NCBI GenBank assembly: GCA_963733065.1
Contig: CAVTBT010000007.1
Location: 1 to 64,000 of the forward strand
Origin: CAVTBT01 sp963733065
Lineage (GTDB): Bacteria > Actinomycetota > Thermoleophilia > Gaiellales > Gaiellaceae
DNA length: 64,000 nucleotides
Direction: 5' to 3'
The notes beneath the pieces are model-generated. The model was given only the letters and a program-made list of their open reading frames with translations, was not told the origin of the DNA and ran no database searches. Made by a program: the position numbers and the translations under genes. This document shows, one piece after another, positions 24,659-34,834 of this stretch; position 1 is the first letter of the stretch; each line of letters begins with the position of its first letter.

Positions 24659-25594
24659 GTGCAGACCAACGCTGAAGCCGCCTTCGACTACGACCTCGCG
24701 GGGTTCATCGACTTTCGGGACCGTGCGGCGTGCGAGCGCGTCCGCGCGATCAAGCGCGAAGAGATCGACCAGCACCGGAATCCGGACTTCCGGATCCGCG
24801 TGATCGACGACCCGGAGGAGCTCTACGCCGCGTTTGCCCGCGATATCGTCGACCGCATTCGCTCGGCGCGCGACGAGGGCCGCACGTTCGTGGCCATCCT
24901 GCCGGTAGGCCCGATGCCGCAGTACGAGCTCGCCGCGAGGTGGATCAACGAGGAGCGCTTGTCCCTCGCGCACATGCATACGTTCAACATGGACGAATAC
25001 GCCGCGGAGGATGGGACGACTGCGCCGGCATCATGGCCGGGGTCGTTCGCGAGGGCGATGATGGAGCGCTTCTTCGCGCTCGTCGACGACGAGCTCTTGC
25101 CGCCCGCGGAGCAGATCCACTTTCCGACGACGGGGGCGCTCCCCGACTACAGCGCCCGGATCGAGGACCTCGGCGGTGCGGACGTCTGCTACGGCGGGAT
25201 CGGCTGGTGCGGCCACATCGCGTTCTGGGAGTCGCATCTCGGACACGAGTTTGCCGGCGACCTCGAGGCCTACATGCAGGCGGGTGCCCGGCTCGTCGAG
25301 CTGCACCCGATGACGATCATGCAGAACGCGCTGCACTCGTTCGGCGGCGACTGGTCATGGGTGCCGCCGAAGGCCAACACGATCGGACCGCGCGAGATCC
25401 TCGGCGCCCGCCACCGCAGCTTTTGGCTCGACGGTGACCTGGGCGGCGGCGTCTCCTGGCAGCGCTTCATCGCACGCCTCGTGGCACACGGCCCCGTGTC
25501 CGAGTTCGTGCCCGGTTCGATCCTGCAGACGGCGAGCACCGACTACACGATCCTCGGCGGCGTCGCGGACGATGTCGAGATCCACATGGCATGA
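24659..25594 (+). CDS. Glucosamine-6-phosphate deaminase/isomerase-like protein
   Basis: A 311-residue protein of the NagB/6-phosphogluconolactonase superfamily. Recognisable pieces are VAILPVGPMPQYELAARW (phosphate loop), THTFNMDEY-like HMHTFNMDEYAAED (active-site Asp), and GGADVCYGGIGWCGHIAFWE (ring-opening histidine). It is longer than NagB (about 266) with a helical N-terminal extension. A GTG start at 24659 follows AGGAGGA. The family opens the ring and deaminates aminosugar phosphates; here it follows the deacetylase in the same operon. Substrate specificity is not certain because the extension and some loops differ. Confidence 0.78.
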   Translation: MQTNAEAAFDYDLAGFIDFRDRAACERVRAIKREEIDQHRNPDFRIRVIDDPEELYAAFARDIVDRIRSARDEGRTFVAILPVGPMPQYELAARWINEERLSLAHMHTFNMDEYAAEDGTTAPASWPGSFARAMMERFFALVDDELLPPAEQIHFPTTGALPDYSARIEDLGGADVCYGGIGWCGHIAFWESHLGHEFAGDLEAYMQAGARLVELHPMTIMQNALHSFGGDWSWVPPKANTIGPREILGARHRSFWLDGDLGGGVSWQRFIARLVAHGPVSEFVPGSILQTASTDYTILGGVADDVEIHMA

Positions 25595-26427
25595 ATGAGG
25601 TCAGCGCGCGGCTCAACCGGCTCTTTGCGGCCGACGGCCGCTGCTTCGACGTCGCGGTCGATCACGGCTTGTTCGGCGAGCCGTCGTTCCTCACGGGCAT
25701 CGAAGACATGGGGCGGGTGGTGGAAACGCTCGTCGAGGCGGCGCCCGACGCGATCCAGCTGTCGGCGGGACAAGCGCCGCTGCTGCAGCGCATCCCGGGT
25801 CCGAAGCCGGCGCTCGTGCTGCGTACCGACGTCGCGAACGTCTACGGCGCGGAGCCGCCGCGCCACCTGTTCAGCGAGCTGATCGACGGTGCAGTTGAGG
25901 CGGCCGTGAGGCTCGATGCCGCCTGCGTCGTCGTCAACCTGCTGCTCCTTCCCGAGCAGCCGGAGCTGCTGCATGCCTGCGTGCGGAACGTCGGCGCGCT
26001 CCGCGCGGCATGCGAACAGGTCGGGATGCCGCTCATGGTCGAGCCGCTCGTGATGCGGCCGACGGAGCGTGGCCCGTACGGCGTCGACGGCGATACGGAG
26101 AAGATCCTTCCCCTCGTACGCCAGGCCGTCGAGCTCGGTGCCGACGTCGTGAAGGCCGACCCGACCCACGACGTGGACGAGTACCCGCGGGTCCTGGAGG
26201 CCGCTGGCTCCGTGCCGGTTCTGGTGCGCGGCGGCGGCCGCGCCTCGGACGAGGAGATCCTCCTGCGGACGGAGCGCCTGATGCAGCAGGGTGTGGCCGG
26301 GATCGTGTACGGCCGGAACGTAATCCAGCACGACGATCCCGCCGGCATAACGCGTGCGCTGATGCTCGTGGTGCACGAGGGCGCCTCGGCCGAGGACGCC
26401 CTTGGCCTGCTGCGCGCCGGTGTCTGA
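25591..26427 (+). CDS. Class I aldolase, DhnA/FbaB/LsrF-like
   Basis: A 278-residue TIM-barrel aldolase. The start overlaps the previous stop. The Schiff-base lysine is in LGADVVKADPTHDV, preceded by PLMVEPLVM and followed by VPVLVRGGGRASDEEIL and AGIVYGRNVIQ. This fits the FbaB/LsrF branch, which cleaves ketose phosphates. In the operon it would split the product of the deaminase-like enzyme into triose-type units. The precise substrate is inferred, not shown. Confidence 0.8.
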   Translation: MNEVSARLNRLFAADGRCFDVAVDHGLFGEPSFLTGIEDMGRVVETLVEAAPDAIQLSAGQAPLLQRIPGPKPALVLRTDVANVYGAEPPRHLFSELIDGAVEAAVRLDAACVVVNLLLLPEQPELLHACVRNVGALRAACEQVGMPLMVEPLVMRPTERGPYGVDGDTEKILPLVRQAVELGADVVKADPTHDVDEYPRVLEAAGSVPVLVRGGGRASDEEILLRTERLMQQGVAGIVYGRNVIQHDDPAGITRALMLVVHEGASAEDALGLLRAGV

Positions 26428-26503
26428 GCGGGTTGTCCGGTTCGGACTGATCGGTGCAGGCCTCATGGGCCGCGAGTTCGCGAGCGCGGCCACCGCCCGC
26501 TGA
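26420..26503 (+). pseudogene. N-terminal remnant of a Gfo/Idh-type dehydrogenase
   Basis: GTG at 26420 overlaps the aldolase stop and starts VSERVVRFGLIGAGLMGREF, a perfect Rossmann dinucleotide motif, then stops after 27 residues at TGA 26501-26503. Reading through the stop gives a few more family-like residues (LHL, LGPDLLVRD) before the sequence changes at about 26.53-26.57 kb. The enzyme is lost here; it was clearly the next gene of this operon. Confidence 0.72.
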
Positions 26504-28010
26504 CTGCACCTGATCCCGCTCGGCCCCGACCTCCTAGTACGTGACCAGCGCCGGCAGGCTCGTCGTCGTCGACGACGGGCAGTGCGGTGATCGCCCCGAT
26601 GTGCTCGGCGGCGCGACGCGCTGCTCGCGCCGGCCCGAGCCGGCCGGTGAGAACCGTCTCGAGCATCGACTGAAGCTGCGCCGACACGCGCGGGTAGAGC
26701 GGGGTTGCGGGCCGCGTCACTGCACGATCGAGCATCGCGGCCGTCCGCTCGACGAACGGAAGCGCCGGCGCGACGAGCTCGACTGCGGAGCGTCTTGGCG
26801 GTATGCGCCCAGTTGCGAGCGCGATTCCGGCGAGTACCTCCGGCGATACGACCTGCTCGAGGAGGCGCATCGCGAGCTTGGGCTGCGCCGCCTGGCGGAA
26901 GATCCCGTACACCATCGTCCCCGTCAGGCTCGCCTGAGCGCCTCGCGGACCGGCGGGGACGGGGACGAAGCCGAAGCGACTCCACAGTTCTTCGAGTGGG
27001 ACGCCCAGGCGCTCGGCGAGTGCGAGCGCTTCGTAGCTTCCGCCGATGCTCAGTGCCGCGTCGCCGTCGGCAAGCAGCCGTGCCGATCGGTTCCATTCGT
27101 AGCCCACGACCTCCTCGGACATGAGGCCGGTCTCGATCAAGCTGCGGACGAACCGCAGCACTTGTTCGGTGGCGCGGGAGGAGAGCGTGACGCCCTGTGG
27201 CCCCAACACGCTCGCGCCGTTGGAGGCGAGCAGCGCGATCAGGCAGTAGGACGTGGTCTCTCCGCCCTTCGAGCCACCAGGCATGACGACGGGATGACGA
27301 AGGCCGCGGCGTGCGAGCTTGCCCGCAGTGGCCCGCAGCTCCGACCACGTTCGCAGCGGCTCGAGCTGCGGGTCGAGCTCGATGTCCTCGCGCCGGTACC
27401 AGAGGCCGACGACGTCCGCGAACGCCGAGACGGCGTACGTCCGTCCGCCGTAACGGTTGGCCGTGACGAGCGGAGCGAGGAAGTCCCGCTCGTGCTCCTC
27501 GCGGATCCAGCGCTCGTCGACGTCCTCGAGCGCGTGGAGGAAGCCGGCCTCGGCGAACTCGGGAAGCCAGACGGAGTCGAGCAGCGCGAGGTCGGGCGCC
27601 TGCCCCTCGGCGACAGCGTGTGTCAGGAACTGGTGCAGCGAGGGCCGCGGAACGGTCACGACGCTGACGCCGACCGCCGTCGACGTGGCTGCGGCCCGGA
27701 TCATCGACTCCCACGGGCCTTCGGGGACGACGATGCGCACCTCCGCTCGGTCCGCGGGACGGCGCAGCCAGTGCGGGTTGACGAACGTCCCGTTGCGGCG
27801 TTGCCGCACGAGCACGCCCTCCTCGGCAAGCTCCGAGAGGGCGCGACTGACCGGCGTGCGGCTGATCCCGTAGCGGCGGCACAACTCGTGCTCGGTCGGC
27901 AACCGGTCGCCCGGCCGGTACTCGCCCCCGAGGATCGCGTCGAGGAGCAGCGTCTTCAGCTGGAAGTACGGGGGAATCGGGCCGTCGTCGAGCGCCATCT
28001 GCATGTGCAT
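26463..28010 (-). CDS. GntR-type DNA-binding domain fused to a sugar solute-binding-protein domain
   Basis: About 515 residues. Residues 10-80 are a GntR winged helix (PPYFQLKTLLLDAILGGEYR, TEHELCRRYGISRTPVSRAL). Residues about 90-480 resemble a family 1 extracellular sugar-binding protein (LDSVWLPEFAEAGFLHALEDV, GGRTYAVSAFADVVGLWYRRED, GDAALSIGGSYEAL). There is no signal peptide, so the binding domain works inside the cell as a ligand sensor. The gene is divergent from the GH63/sugar transporter operon, its obvious target. The last ~35 residues, after LPVVDD, come from foreign sequence past the 135-base repeat; the natural end is seen in the copy at 16581. Which of three early ATGs starts it is unclear. 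Confidence 0.82.
   Translation of the reverse strand: MHMQMALDDGPIPPYFQLKTLLLDAILGGEYRPGDRLPTEHELCRRYGISRTPVSRALSELAEEGVLVRQRRNGTFVNPHWLRRPADRAEVRIVVPEGPWESMIRAAATSTAVGVSVVTVPRPSLHQFLTHAVAEGQAPDLALLDSVWLPEFAEAGFLHALEDVDERWIREEHERDFLAPLVTANRYGGRTYAVSAFADVVGLWYRREDIELDPQLEPLRTWSELRATAGKLARRGLRHPVVMPGGSKGGETTSYCLIALLASNGASVLGPQGVTLSSRATEQVLRFVRSLIETGLMSEEVVGYEWNRSARLLADGDAALSIGGSYEALALAERLGVPLEELWSRFGFVPVPAGPRGAQASLTGTMVYGIFRQAAQPKLAMRLLEQVVSPEVLAGIALATGRIPPRRSAVELVAPALPFVERTAAMLDRAVTRPATPLYPRVSAQLQSMLETVLTGRLGPARAARRAAEHIGAITALPVVDDDEPAGAGHVLGGRGRAGSGAVSGRWPRSRTRGP
26567..26701. repeat. 135-base direct repeat, copy 2
   Basis: Same orientation as 16586-16720, with two differences. Here it is part of the long regulator gene on its right side and meets the broken dehydrogenase remnant on its left, so the joint is at the repeat edge. 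Confidence 0.85.
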
Positions 28011-28028
28011 CTTGACTCAATCACGGCC

Positions 28029-28052
28029 ATTTGTTACAGACGCATGACAAAT
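28029..28052. promoter_or_regulatory. Candidate operator for the GntR/binding-domain regulator
   Basis: ATTTGT at 28029-28034 and ACAAAT at 28047-28052 form an inverted repeat, ATTTGTTA on the left against TGACAAAT on the right, centred in the 64-base gap between divergent genes. GntR-type regulators often bind such sites. Position and symmetry are the only evidence. Confidence 0.5.
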
Positions 28053-28074
28053 CACGTGCGTGAACGGGAGGGGC

Positions 28075-29499
28075 ATGCACGACGCTCGCACAGAAGCACC
28101 GAAGCGCCTCGGTATGGAGGACGGTCAGCTGGCGCGGCGGGCACTCGACGTGCTGGATGCGAACTGGCTGGGCCATGGGACGCGCCCTTCGCTGCTCTAC
28201 CCGCACCAGTGGAGCTGGGACTCGGCGTGCATCGCCATGGGGTATGCGCGCTGGAACCAGGACCGGGCCGAAACCGAGCTGCGCTCGCTGTTCGCGGGAC
28301 AGTGGGCGAACGGTCTCGTGCCGCACATCGTCTTCGCGAGCGGGGACGGGCGATACTTCCCGGGGCCGGACTTCTGGCAGGCAAGGAGGTCGCCGGACGC
28401 CCCGGAGCGTCCCCAGACGTCCGGCATCGTCCAGCCGCCCATTCACGCCACGGCTGCATGGCGCGTCTACCAGCGATCGGCTGATCGGGCCCGGGCGACT
28501 GCCTTCCTCGAAGAGCTCGCGCCGAAGCTCGCAGCGTGGCACGCGTATCTCTATCGCGAGCGGACGCGTGGGAATGACGGATTGGTGGAGATCTGGCACC
28601 CCTGGGAGTCGGGCATGGACAACTCCCCGCTCTGGGACGAGGCCTTGACCCGGATCCGTTCGGCGCCGGACGAGATACCCGAGTACCAGCGGGTCGACGT
28701 CGAGCTGGCCGATCCCGCGGAGCGTCCAACCGACGACGAGTACGACCGCTACGTCTACCTCGTCGGGCTCTTCCGCGACCTTCGCTACCGCGCCGATCGC
28801 ATCCAGGATCGGACTCCGTTCGCGTTACAGGCGGTTCTCTTCAACTCGCTGCTCGTGCAGTCGAACCGGGATCTGGCCGAGATGGCGCGGGTGCTCGGCA
28901 ACGACCCCGAACCGTTCGAGCGTTGGGCGGCACAGACAGCGTCGGGCATCGACGAGAAGCTCTGGGACGAGCAGGCTGCGGTCTACGTCGACTACGACCT
29001 CGAGGCGGGGCGGCAGGTCGGGGTGCGGACTGCCGCCGGGCTGTCCCCGCTCCATGCCGGGATCCCGACCGACGAGCGGGCGCGTCGGATGGTCGAGACG
29101 CTGGCAGGATCGCGCGTCGAGGTCGACGGGGGCGACGGGTGGGCCGTGACGAGCGTCGCTCCAGACGATCCGGGCTTCATGCCGACGCGATACTGGCGGG
29201 GCCCGATCTGGCCCATCCTCAACTGGGCGCTCCAACGGGGGCTCGACCGGTACGGCTACCACGACCTCGCCGCCCAGGTCAGGCGGGCGCTGGCCGACCT
29301 CGCGAGCAACAACGGCTTCTGGGAGCACTACAGCCCCACGACAGGCGAGGGTCACGGCGGGGAGGAGTTCGCCTGGACGGCGGGGCTCGTGCTAGACGTC
29401 CTGGCGACTGATGCGGAGAGGAGGAATGAGGCAGCACCCGTGACCGACCGACAGGCGGACACGATCGACAGTTCGAGCAGGAACGAACGGAGGGAGTGA
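28075..29499 (+). CDS. GH63-type glucosylglycerate/mannosylglycerate hydrolase-like enzyme, first copy
   Basis: A 474-residue (alpha/alpha)6-barrel glycoside hydrolase. Motifs of the hexosylglycerate-hydrolase branch of GH63 are YPHQWSWDSACIAMGY, GQWANGLVPHIVF, and HPWESGMDNSPLWDEAL, which puts the likely catalytic acid at D182. RYWRGPIWPILNW and GFWEHYSPTTGEG supply the likely second acid, E417. I recall the characterised enzymes using an Asp and a Glu at nearly the same numbers. It has no signal peptide, so it works on imported substrate. The ATG at 28075 has GGGAGGGG before it; a GTG at 28060 is possible. It leads the operon with a sugar importer. Confidence 0.82.
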   Translation: MHDARTEAPKRLGMEDGQLARRALDVLDANWLGHGTRPSLLYPHQWSWDSACIAMGYARWNQDRAETELRSLFAGQWANGLVPHIVFASGDGRYFPGPDFWQARRSPDAPERPQTSGIVQPPIHATAAWRVYQRSADRARATAFLEELAPKLAAWHAYLYRERTRGNDGLVEIWHPWESGMDNSPLWDEALTRIRSAPDEIPEYQRVDVELADPAERPTDDEYDRYVYLVGLFRDLRYRADRIQDRTPFALQAVLFNSLLVQSNRDLAEMARVLGNDPEPFERWAAQTASGIDEKLWDEQAAVYVDYDLEAGRQVGVRTAAGLSPLHAGIPTDERARRMVETLAGSRVEVDGGDGWAVTSVAPDDPGFMPTRYWRGPIWPILNWALQRGLDRYGYHDLAAQVRRALADLASNNGFWEHYSPTTGEGHGGEEFAWTAGLVLDVLATDAERRNEAAPVTDRQADTIDSSSRNERRE

Positions 29500-29500
29500 G

Positions 29501-30868
29501 ATGGACGACGTGCAGGACAACGGCCTCGGCTGGGAGGAGCCTCTCGACCGGCGGAAGCTGATCGGCAAGGCGGCGATCGCAGGTGGTGCAATCGCGGCGG
29601 GCGGGCTGCTGGCCTCGAGCCGGGCGTCCGCCGGCTCCGTCGCGAACGCAGGAAAGGTCACGGCCTTCTTCGGCCAGTTCGGAGCGATCGCCGAGCAGGA
29701 GGGGATTCGGAGATACGTGCTCAGGGGCTTCGACGGGGACGTCGACGCGGTCTTCGCTCCGATCAGCGCTCCGAACCTCTTCGTCGACCGCGTCAGGGCG
29801 GAGTCGAAGGCCAACAGGGGCAGCATCGACGTCCTGGTCGGCCTCCACGGCGACTTCGTCACGTTCCAGAACGAAGGCCTCATTCGGCCCGTCGGCGACG
29901 TGGCCAGACAGATCAAGAGGCTGCCGCCGGCGCTCGTCAAGCACGGAAAGCTGGGGACGCAGACGCAGTGGTTCGTCCCGCATTCTCAGGCGACGTACGT
30001 GATGGTCGCCAACAGGGACGTGCTGAAGTACTTGCCCAGGGGGGCCGACATCAACGCGCTCACCTACGGGCAGCTGTTCCAGTGGGCCAAGGCAATTCGC
30101 CGGGGAACAGGCCAGAACAGGTTCGCGCTGCCCGCGAGCGACACCGGTCTGCTGCATCGGTTCCTGCAGGGCTTTCTCGTCCCGTCGTTCACCGGCGGCT
30201 TCGTAACGAAGTTCCGCTCGAGGGAAGCCCAGGCGGCGTGGCTGTACCTGCGCCAGCTGTGGCAGTACACGCATCCGCAGTCGCTGTCGTACGGCTTCAT
30301 GCAGGATCCGCTGCTCAGCCAGGAGGTGCTGCTCGGCTGGGATCACGTCGCGCGGTTGAAGACGGCGCTCGACCAGCGCCCCGACGACCTCGTCGCGTTC
30401 CCCGTACCGAAAGGCCCGAAGGCCCGGTCGTACATGCCGGTCCTCGTTGGCCTCGGCATTCCGAAGAACGCCCCGAACCCCGCCGGCGCCAGGGCGTTGA
30501 TCCGGCACCTGACGACGATCGGCGCACAGGCACAGATCCTCTCGCTGACGGGATTCTTCCCGGCGGTGAGCGGTCGTCTGTCCCAGAGGCTCTCGCCCGG
30601 CCTGCTCGCGGAGGCGAACGCCGTCAGCAAGCAGCAGAAGGCGAAGGACGCCGTGCAGGCGTTGCTCCCGGTCGGGATCGGCACCGAGAACGGCAACTTC
30701 AACAAGATCTACCGCGACACGTTCACCCGGATCGTTCGCAACGGCGAGAACATCCAGGCCGTCCTCAGGGAGCAGGGCGAGCTCCTCGACCAGGTCTTTG
30801 TGAAGACGAACGCCCCCTGTTGGGCACCCGATCCGTCCAGCGGGAAAGCGCGGTGCAAGGTCGCGTAG
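29501..30868 (+). CDS. Sugar ABC transporter substrate-binding protein (family 1)
   Basis: A 455-residue extracellular binding protein with a Tat-like leader (LDRRKLIGKAAIAGGAIAAGG, cut near ASAGS). Body features are IDVLVGLHGDFVTFQNEGLI, QTQWFVPHSQATYVMVANRD and LLGWDHVARLKTAL. There is no lipobox, so anchoring is unclear. GGAGGGA lies just before the ATG at 29501, one base after the hydrolase stop. It provides specificity for the two permeases that follow. CUT1 family by neighbour content. Confidence 0.85.
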   Translation: MDDVQDNGLGWEEPLDRRKLIGKAAIAGGAIAAGGLLASSRASAGSVANAGKVTAFFGQFGAIAEQEGIRRYVLRGFDGDVDAVFAPISAPNLFVDRVRAESKANRGSIDVLVGLHGDFVTFQNEGLIRPVGDVARQIKRLPPALVKHGKLGTQTQWFVPHSQATYVMVANRDVLKYLPRGADINALTYGQLFQWAKAIRRGTGQNRFALPASDTGLLHRFLQGFLVPSFTGGFVTKFRSREAQAAWLYLRQLWQYTHPQSLSYGFMQDPLLSQEVLLGWDHVARLKTALDQRPDDLVAFPVPKGPKARSYMPVLVGLGIPKNAPNPAGARALIRHLTTIGAQAQILSLTGFFPAVSGRLSQRLSPGLLAEANAVSKQQKAKDAVQALLPVGIGTENGNFNKIYRDTFTRIVRNGENIQAVLREQGELLDQVFVKTNAPCWAPDPSSGKARCKVA

Positions 30869-30893
30869 CACCCCTACGCCCTGACCGAGAGCG

Positions 30894-31787
30894 ATGACGA
30901 CGATCGCTCACGAGACGACGCACGCACGCCGACGACGGCGGTGGGAGGGGTTGCCCTACTGGCTGATCCTTCCCACCGTCGTCTACCTCGGCCTGTTCTT
31001 CGTCTGGCCGATGATCCAGGGCTTCGGGCTCGCCCTGCGGGACGAGGAAGGCAACTGGACCTGGACCGCGCTCGACACGATGTGGAACGACGCGGCCTTC
31101 AGCGAGGCGATCAGCTTCACGTTCCTGCTGATTCTCGTGATCGTGCCCATCCAGTTCGTCCTCGCGATGGGCATGGCGCTCCTTCTGAACGCCCGGCTTC
31201 GAGGCGGCAGTCTCTTCCTCTACATCTTCCTGCTCCCGCTCGCGATCTCGGATCTCGCCGCCGGCATCGCCTGGTCGGCGATCTTCACGGAACGCGGCTA
31301 CCTCAACACCATCCTCGAAGGTCTCGGCGTGATCGAGCAACCGTTCATCTTCCTCGACCCGACGTCGAAGACGCAGCTCGTGATCGCCGTCGCCGCAGCC
31401 GAGATCTGGCGCTCGACCACGTTCATGATGGTCATCCTCTTCGCCGGGCTCCAGGCGATCCCGCGGGACTACATCGAGGCGTCGGAAGTGTTCGGCGCAG
31501 GCTTCTTCCAGCGCGTGCGTCACGTGATCCTGCCGATGCTGAAGCCGTCGATCCAGGTGGCGCTGCTCCTCCGCCTGATCTTCGCCTTCGAGGTCTTCGC
31601 CGTGGTGCTCGCACTGACCGGGTCCGGCGCGACAGTGCTCGCGGCCGAGGCCTACAAGTGGCAGGTCACCAACGAGAACGAGCACGTCGCGGCGGCGTAC
31701 TCGCTTGTCATCCTCGGTCTGTCGCTCGCTGCCGCTGCGGTCGTGCTGCTCGTCCTGCGGACGCCGCGGGAGCGGAGGCTTCGCTGA
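30894..31787 (+). CDS. Sugar ABC transporter permease, MalF-like
   Basis: A 297-residue membrane protein with six helices, the first at about 25-45 (WLILPTVVYLGLFFVWPMIQGF). The coupling loop is EASEVFGAGFFQRVRHVILPMLKPS. It is typical of CUT1 importers, and its stop overlaps the start of the second permease, so both are made in equal amounts. Confidence 0.88.
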   Translation: MTTIAHETTHARRRRRWEGLPYWLILPTVVYLGLFFVWPMIQGFGLALRDEEGNWTWTALDTMWNDAAFSEAISFTFLLILVIVPIQFVLAMGMALLLNARLRGGSLFLYIFLLPLAISDLAAGIAWSAIFTERGYLNTILEGLGVIEQPFIFLDPTSKTQLVIAVAAAEIWRSTTFMMVILFAGLQAIPRDYIEASEVFGAGFFQRVRHVILPMLKPSIQVALLLRLIFAFEVFAVVLALTGSGATVLAAEAYKWQVTNENEHVAAAYSLVILGLSLAAAAVVLLVLRTPRERRLR

Positions 31788-32605
31788 TGGCGTTGTCTCG
31801 TCTCCGGATCGGGCGGGCGCTCGCCTACGTCGCGGCGATCGCAATCTCGGCCTTCATCCTTGCGCCGATCTACCTGATCACGATCTCGGCCTTCTCGAGC
31901 TTCGACGCGGTGTACGACTACCCGAAGAACCTCCTCCCGACCGATGCCTCGATGGAGTCGATGAACACCTTCCTCGACTCGGACGGGGTGATCGACTCGC
32001 TCCAGCGCAGCATCTACGTCGCCTTGATCGCGATCGTCGCGTGCATCGCGATCGGCACGCCCGCCGGCTACGCGCTCGCGCGCTTCTCGTTCCGGGCGGC
32101 CAATCCCTTCCAGCTGGCACTCGTGAGCACTCGCGCCTTCCCGCTCATCATCATCGCCGTCCCGCTGGCGGTGACGTATCTCCGCTTCGGCATCGACGAC
32201 ACCGTCTACGGCGTCGCCATGGCGCACATCGCCTTCACGCTGCCGCTCACCGTGCTCGTCACGGCCAGCGTCTTCGCGGGGATCTCCTACGAGCTGGAGG
32301 AGGCGGCGATGACGCTCGGGTGCAGCCGATTCTCGGCCTTTCGCAAGGTTGCGCTCCCGCTCGCCCTGCCGGGGGTCGCGGCGTCGGCGATCTTCGTCTT
32401 CGTGACGACCTGGAACGAAGTCTTCGCGGCGGCGCTGCTGACGCTGAGGAACCGGACGTTGCCTGCTCAGATGCTGGCCGCGCTCGATACGTCACCGCTC
32501 CCGTACCGCCTTGCCGGCGGCTTCTTCCTGCTCGCGCCGGCGCTCCTCGTCATCTTCTTCATCCGCAAGTACCTGCTCACGACGTGGGGTCGGGTCGCGC
32601 GATGA
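31787..32605 (+). CDS. Sugar ABC transporter permease, MalG-like
   Basis: A 272-residue permease. The N-terminal helix is AYVAAIAISAFILAPIYLI; the coupling loop is EAAMTLGCSRFSAFRKVALPLALPG, and FVTTWNEVFAAALLT follows as is usual for MalG-type proteins. It partners the permease at 30894. The start overlaps the previous stop (TGATG at 31785). Confidence 0.88.
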   Translation: MALSRLRIGRALAYVAAIAISAFILAPIYLITISAFSSFDAVYDYPKNLLPTDASMESMNTFLDSDGVIDSLQRSIYVALIAIVACIAIGTPAGYALARFSFRAANPFQLALVSTRAFPLIIIAVPLAVTYLRFGIDDTVYGVAMAHIAFTLPLTVLVTASVFAGISYELEEAAMTLGCSRFSAFRKVALPLALPGVAASAIFVFVTTWNEVFAAALLTLRNRTLPAQMLAALDTSPLPYRLAGGFFLLAPALLVIFFIRKYLLTTWGRVAR

Positions 32606-32627
32606 GCGAGCCGCGAAAGGGGGCGTG

Positions 32628-33749
<1,122 letters not shown>

Positions 33750-33763
33750 GCAGGGAGAGCGCA

Positions 33764-34834
33764 GTGACCGCTCGGCCGCGGGTCATCGTCGATCCTCATT
33801 TCCGGTCGATGGGCGACGTGTTCTCCCCGGCCGATGCCCGCCGTCTGACCGATGTCGTCGACGTCGTCTGGGGACGTGACGACCCGATGCCGCTCGAGGA
33901 GTTTCAGGCGTCGCTGCCGGATGCGATGGCGATCGTGAGCGGCGGCTGGCGCTACGGCCCCGTCCTCCATGACGCCAGGAACCTCCAGGCGATCCTGACG
34001 GTCTCCGGCGGCTGGCCGCCCGAGCTCGACTACGGCCAGTGCTTCGCCCGTGGGATCCGCGTCCTCTCCGCGGCGCCGGGCTTCGCCGGCGGCGTGGCGG
34101 AGATGGCGCTGGGCCTGGCTCTCGCGTCCAGTCGTGACATCGCCGGCGGTGATCGCGCCATGCGCTCGAGCGAGGAGCGCTGGCTCAGCGCGGCGGACGG
34201 GCTCGACACCTTTCTCCTCTCGGGCAAGCGCGTGGGCCTCGTCGGCTTCGGGAATGTCGGCCGGCGGCTGCGGGAGCTCCTCGACCCCTTCGGGTGCGAG
34301 GTCTGCGCCTACGACCCGTGGCTGACCGACGCCTACCTGAGGCAGGAAGGTGTCGAGCCGACCTCGCTGGAACGCCTGCTCGAGAGCTCTCGCGTCATCT
34401 TCGTGCTCGCAACGCCGACGAGCGACAACGAGGCGATGCTCTCCCGTGCGCTGCTCGAGCTCGTTCGCCCCGACGCCGTTCTCGTGCTCGTGAGCCGCGC
34501 TCACGTCGTCGACTTCGAGGCGCTGACCGAGCTCGTCCTCGCCGGCCGCTTCCGGGCAGCGATCGACGTGTTTCCCGACGAGCCGTTCGACCCGGAGCAT
34601 CCGCTTCGCACCGCGCCGGCCGCGGTGCTCTCGCCGCACAGAGCCGGCCTCGTCCAGGATGCGCTCTGGGAGCTGGGGCGAATGGTCGTCGACGACCTCG
34701 AGGCGATCGTCCGCGGCCTGCCGCCGAGGCGCATGCAGGCAGCCGAGCCCGAGCTCGCGACCCGCTACGTGCGCACGACGCAGTTGGTGCAGCGCGCAGC
34801 CCCGGACCCGTTCGTCGCCGGCCGCAGCACGTGA
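33764..34834 (+). CDS. D-2-hydroxyacid dehydrogenase (glycerate/phosphoglycerate dehydrogenase type)
   Basis: A 356-residue NAD(P)-dependent dehydrogenase. The Rossmann motif is VGLVGFGNVGRRLRELL; the catalytic arginine is in VSRAHVVDF, the glutamate in FPDEPFDPEH and the histidine in LSPHRAGL. All three are intact. A GTG start at 33764 follows GGGAGAG. In this operon it could oxidise D-glycerate released by a hexosylglycerate hydrolase to hydroxypyruvate. That is inference; the family includes many other hydroxyacids. The stop overlaps the next start (GTGA). Confidence 0.83.
   Translation: MTARPRVIVDPHFRSMGDVFSPADARRLTDVVDVVWGRDDPMPLEEFQASLPDAMAIVSGGWRYGPVLHDARNLQAILTVSGGWPPELDYGQCFARGIRVLSAAPGFAGGVAEMALGLALASSRDIAGGDRAMRSSEERWLSAADGLDTFLLSGKRVGLVGFGNVGRRLRELLDPFGCEVCAYDPWLTDAYLRQEGVEPTSLERLLESSRVIFVLATPTSDNEAMLSRALLELVRPDAVLVLVSRAHVVDFEALTELVLAGRFRAAIDVFPDEPFDPEHPLRTAPAAVLSPHRAGLVQDALWELGRMVVDDLEAIVRGLPPRRMQAAEPELATRYVRTTQLVQRAAPDPFVAGRST

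Noticed and set aside
25543..28020. An 825-codon minus-strand frame covering the aldolase and GntR/binding-domain genes
   Set aside because: It overlaps both in other frames, with no recognisable domain; the GntR fusion at 26463-28010 explains the right part.
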